5,651 nt of DNA from an uncultured Eubacterium sp. (GTDB taxonomy: Bacteria; Bacillota; Clostridia; Eubacteriales; Eubacteriaceae). Below, in pieces: positions 5,274-5,651 of the stretch. Location: contig CACZTE010000100.1 in the NCBI GenBank assembly GCA_902784045.1, forward strand, positions 1-5,651, in the 5' to 3' direction. Each line of letters begins with the position of its first letter. The first letter of the stretch is position 1. The notes below the pieces were generated by a model. The model saw only the letters and a program-made list of their open reading frames with translations. It was not told the DNA's origin and searched no databases. Both the position numbers and the translations under genes were made by a program.

Positions 5274-5651
5274 ATGGACAAACCGGTCCTTTACATCAAC
5301 GCCTGTGTGCGGCAGGCATCCAGAACTAAATTACTGGCAGAGGATTTACTGGCCAAATTGGGAGAACCTTATGAAGAAGTGAAGCTCGCGGAGATAACCT
5401 TTCCCGTCGTGACAGAGGATTATCTTAGTCAGCGCGACAAGCTTATCGAAGCCGGCGAGACGGACCATCCGATGTTTAAACTCGCCGGACAATTCGCCGG
5501 GGCGAAAACCATCGTTATCGCGGCGCCTTTTTGGGACTTATCCTTCCCGGCGATGTTAAAACAATATCTGGAAATCATCAACGTCGTGGGCATCACATTC
5601 AAATATTCCGAAGACGGAGTGCCCGTCGGGCTTTGCGCGGCGGACAGGCTC
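5274..5651 (+). CDS. NAD(P)H-dependent oxidoreductase, flavodoxin-like fold (3' end cut off by window)
   Basis: The first 126 codons of a Flavodoxin_2-type FMN enzyme (the azoreductase/quinone reductase superfamily). Seen: first beta strand VLYINACV (5-12), an FMN-phosphate loop with QASRTK (14-19), a Rossmann-type strand KTIVIAAPFWDLSFP (78-92) carrying the family's AP-(F/M)-(W/Y) flavin-contact motif, then a helix (MLKQYLEIINV, 94-104) and GITFKYSEDG (106-115). These enzymes are usually about 200 aa, so roughly the C-terminal 40% is missing. The ATG at 5274 has GAGG (5264-5267) 6 nt upstream; an in-frame ATG at 5262 overlaps that site and is less likely. It lies 173 nt after the sirtuin gene with its own candidate promoter and operator. 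Substrate is unknown; quinone or electrophile detoxification would be typical of the family. Confidence 0.85.
   Translation, partial: MDKPVLYINACVRQASRTKLLAEDLLAKLGEPYEEVKLAEITFPVVTEDYLSQRDKLIEAGETDHPMFKLAGQFAGAKTIVIAAPFWDLSFPAMLKQYLEIINVVGITFKYSEDGVPVGLCAADRL

Overview
The window looks like chromosomal DNA from a low-to-mid GC Gram-positive anaerobe, most likely a member of the Eubacteriales/Clostridia. The evidence is the strong Shine-Dalgarno sites, the sigma-A-type promoters, an NHLM/NHLP-type peptide export system, and the families present (YwnA-like Rrf2, SirTM sirtuin, zinc-type macrodomain). The species cannot be named from sequence alone. Both window ends cut through genes.

Region 1 (1-1207, minus strand) is the 5' part of a peptide-export operon. 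It holds a very small HlyD-like membrane fusion protein (157 aa), followed 4 nt later by the N-terminus of a C39-peptidase/permease/ATPase transporter of the NHLM bacteriocin type. The peptidase domain keeps its Gln, His and Asp, but its catalytic Cys is Ser. No precursor peptide is visible. The operon has a good sigma-A promoter at 1180-1207 and a leader of about 140 nt.

Region 2 (1365-2727, plus strand) is a divergently transcribed, single-gene unit. It encodes a six-helix membrane diguanylate cyclase (GGEEF signature, degenerate I-site) with its own promoter and a hairpin plus U-tract terminator.

Region 3 (2738-5100, plus strand) is the most distinctive part: a tightly overlapping three-gene operon of an Rrf2 regulator, a zinc-type macrodomain ADP-ribosyl hydrolase and a SirTM-class ADP-ribosylating sirtuin. 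The first overlap is 8 nt and the second 20 nt. Macrodomain and SirTM are a known writer/eraser pair for protein mono-ADP-ribosylation. In characterised pathogens they sit with a lipoylated carrier (GcvH-L) and a lipoate ligase (LplA2) and are linked to oxidative stress. Here neither partner is in the window, and an Rrf2 regulator heads the operon instead. Two near-identical operators (16/19 matches) flank the operon's transcription start, the first overlapping the -35 box, so autoregulation is likely. The sirtuin appears to have lost three of the four zinc-ribbon cysteines.

Region 4 (5101-5651) has an extended -10 promoter and a compact inverted-repeat cluster ahead of the 5' part of a flavodoxin-fold NAD(P)H-dependent oxidoreductase. 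This would fit a redox-stress theme for the right half of the window, but that link is inferred from context only.
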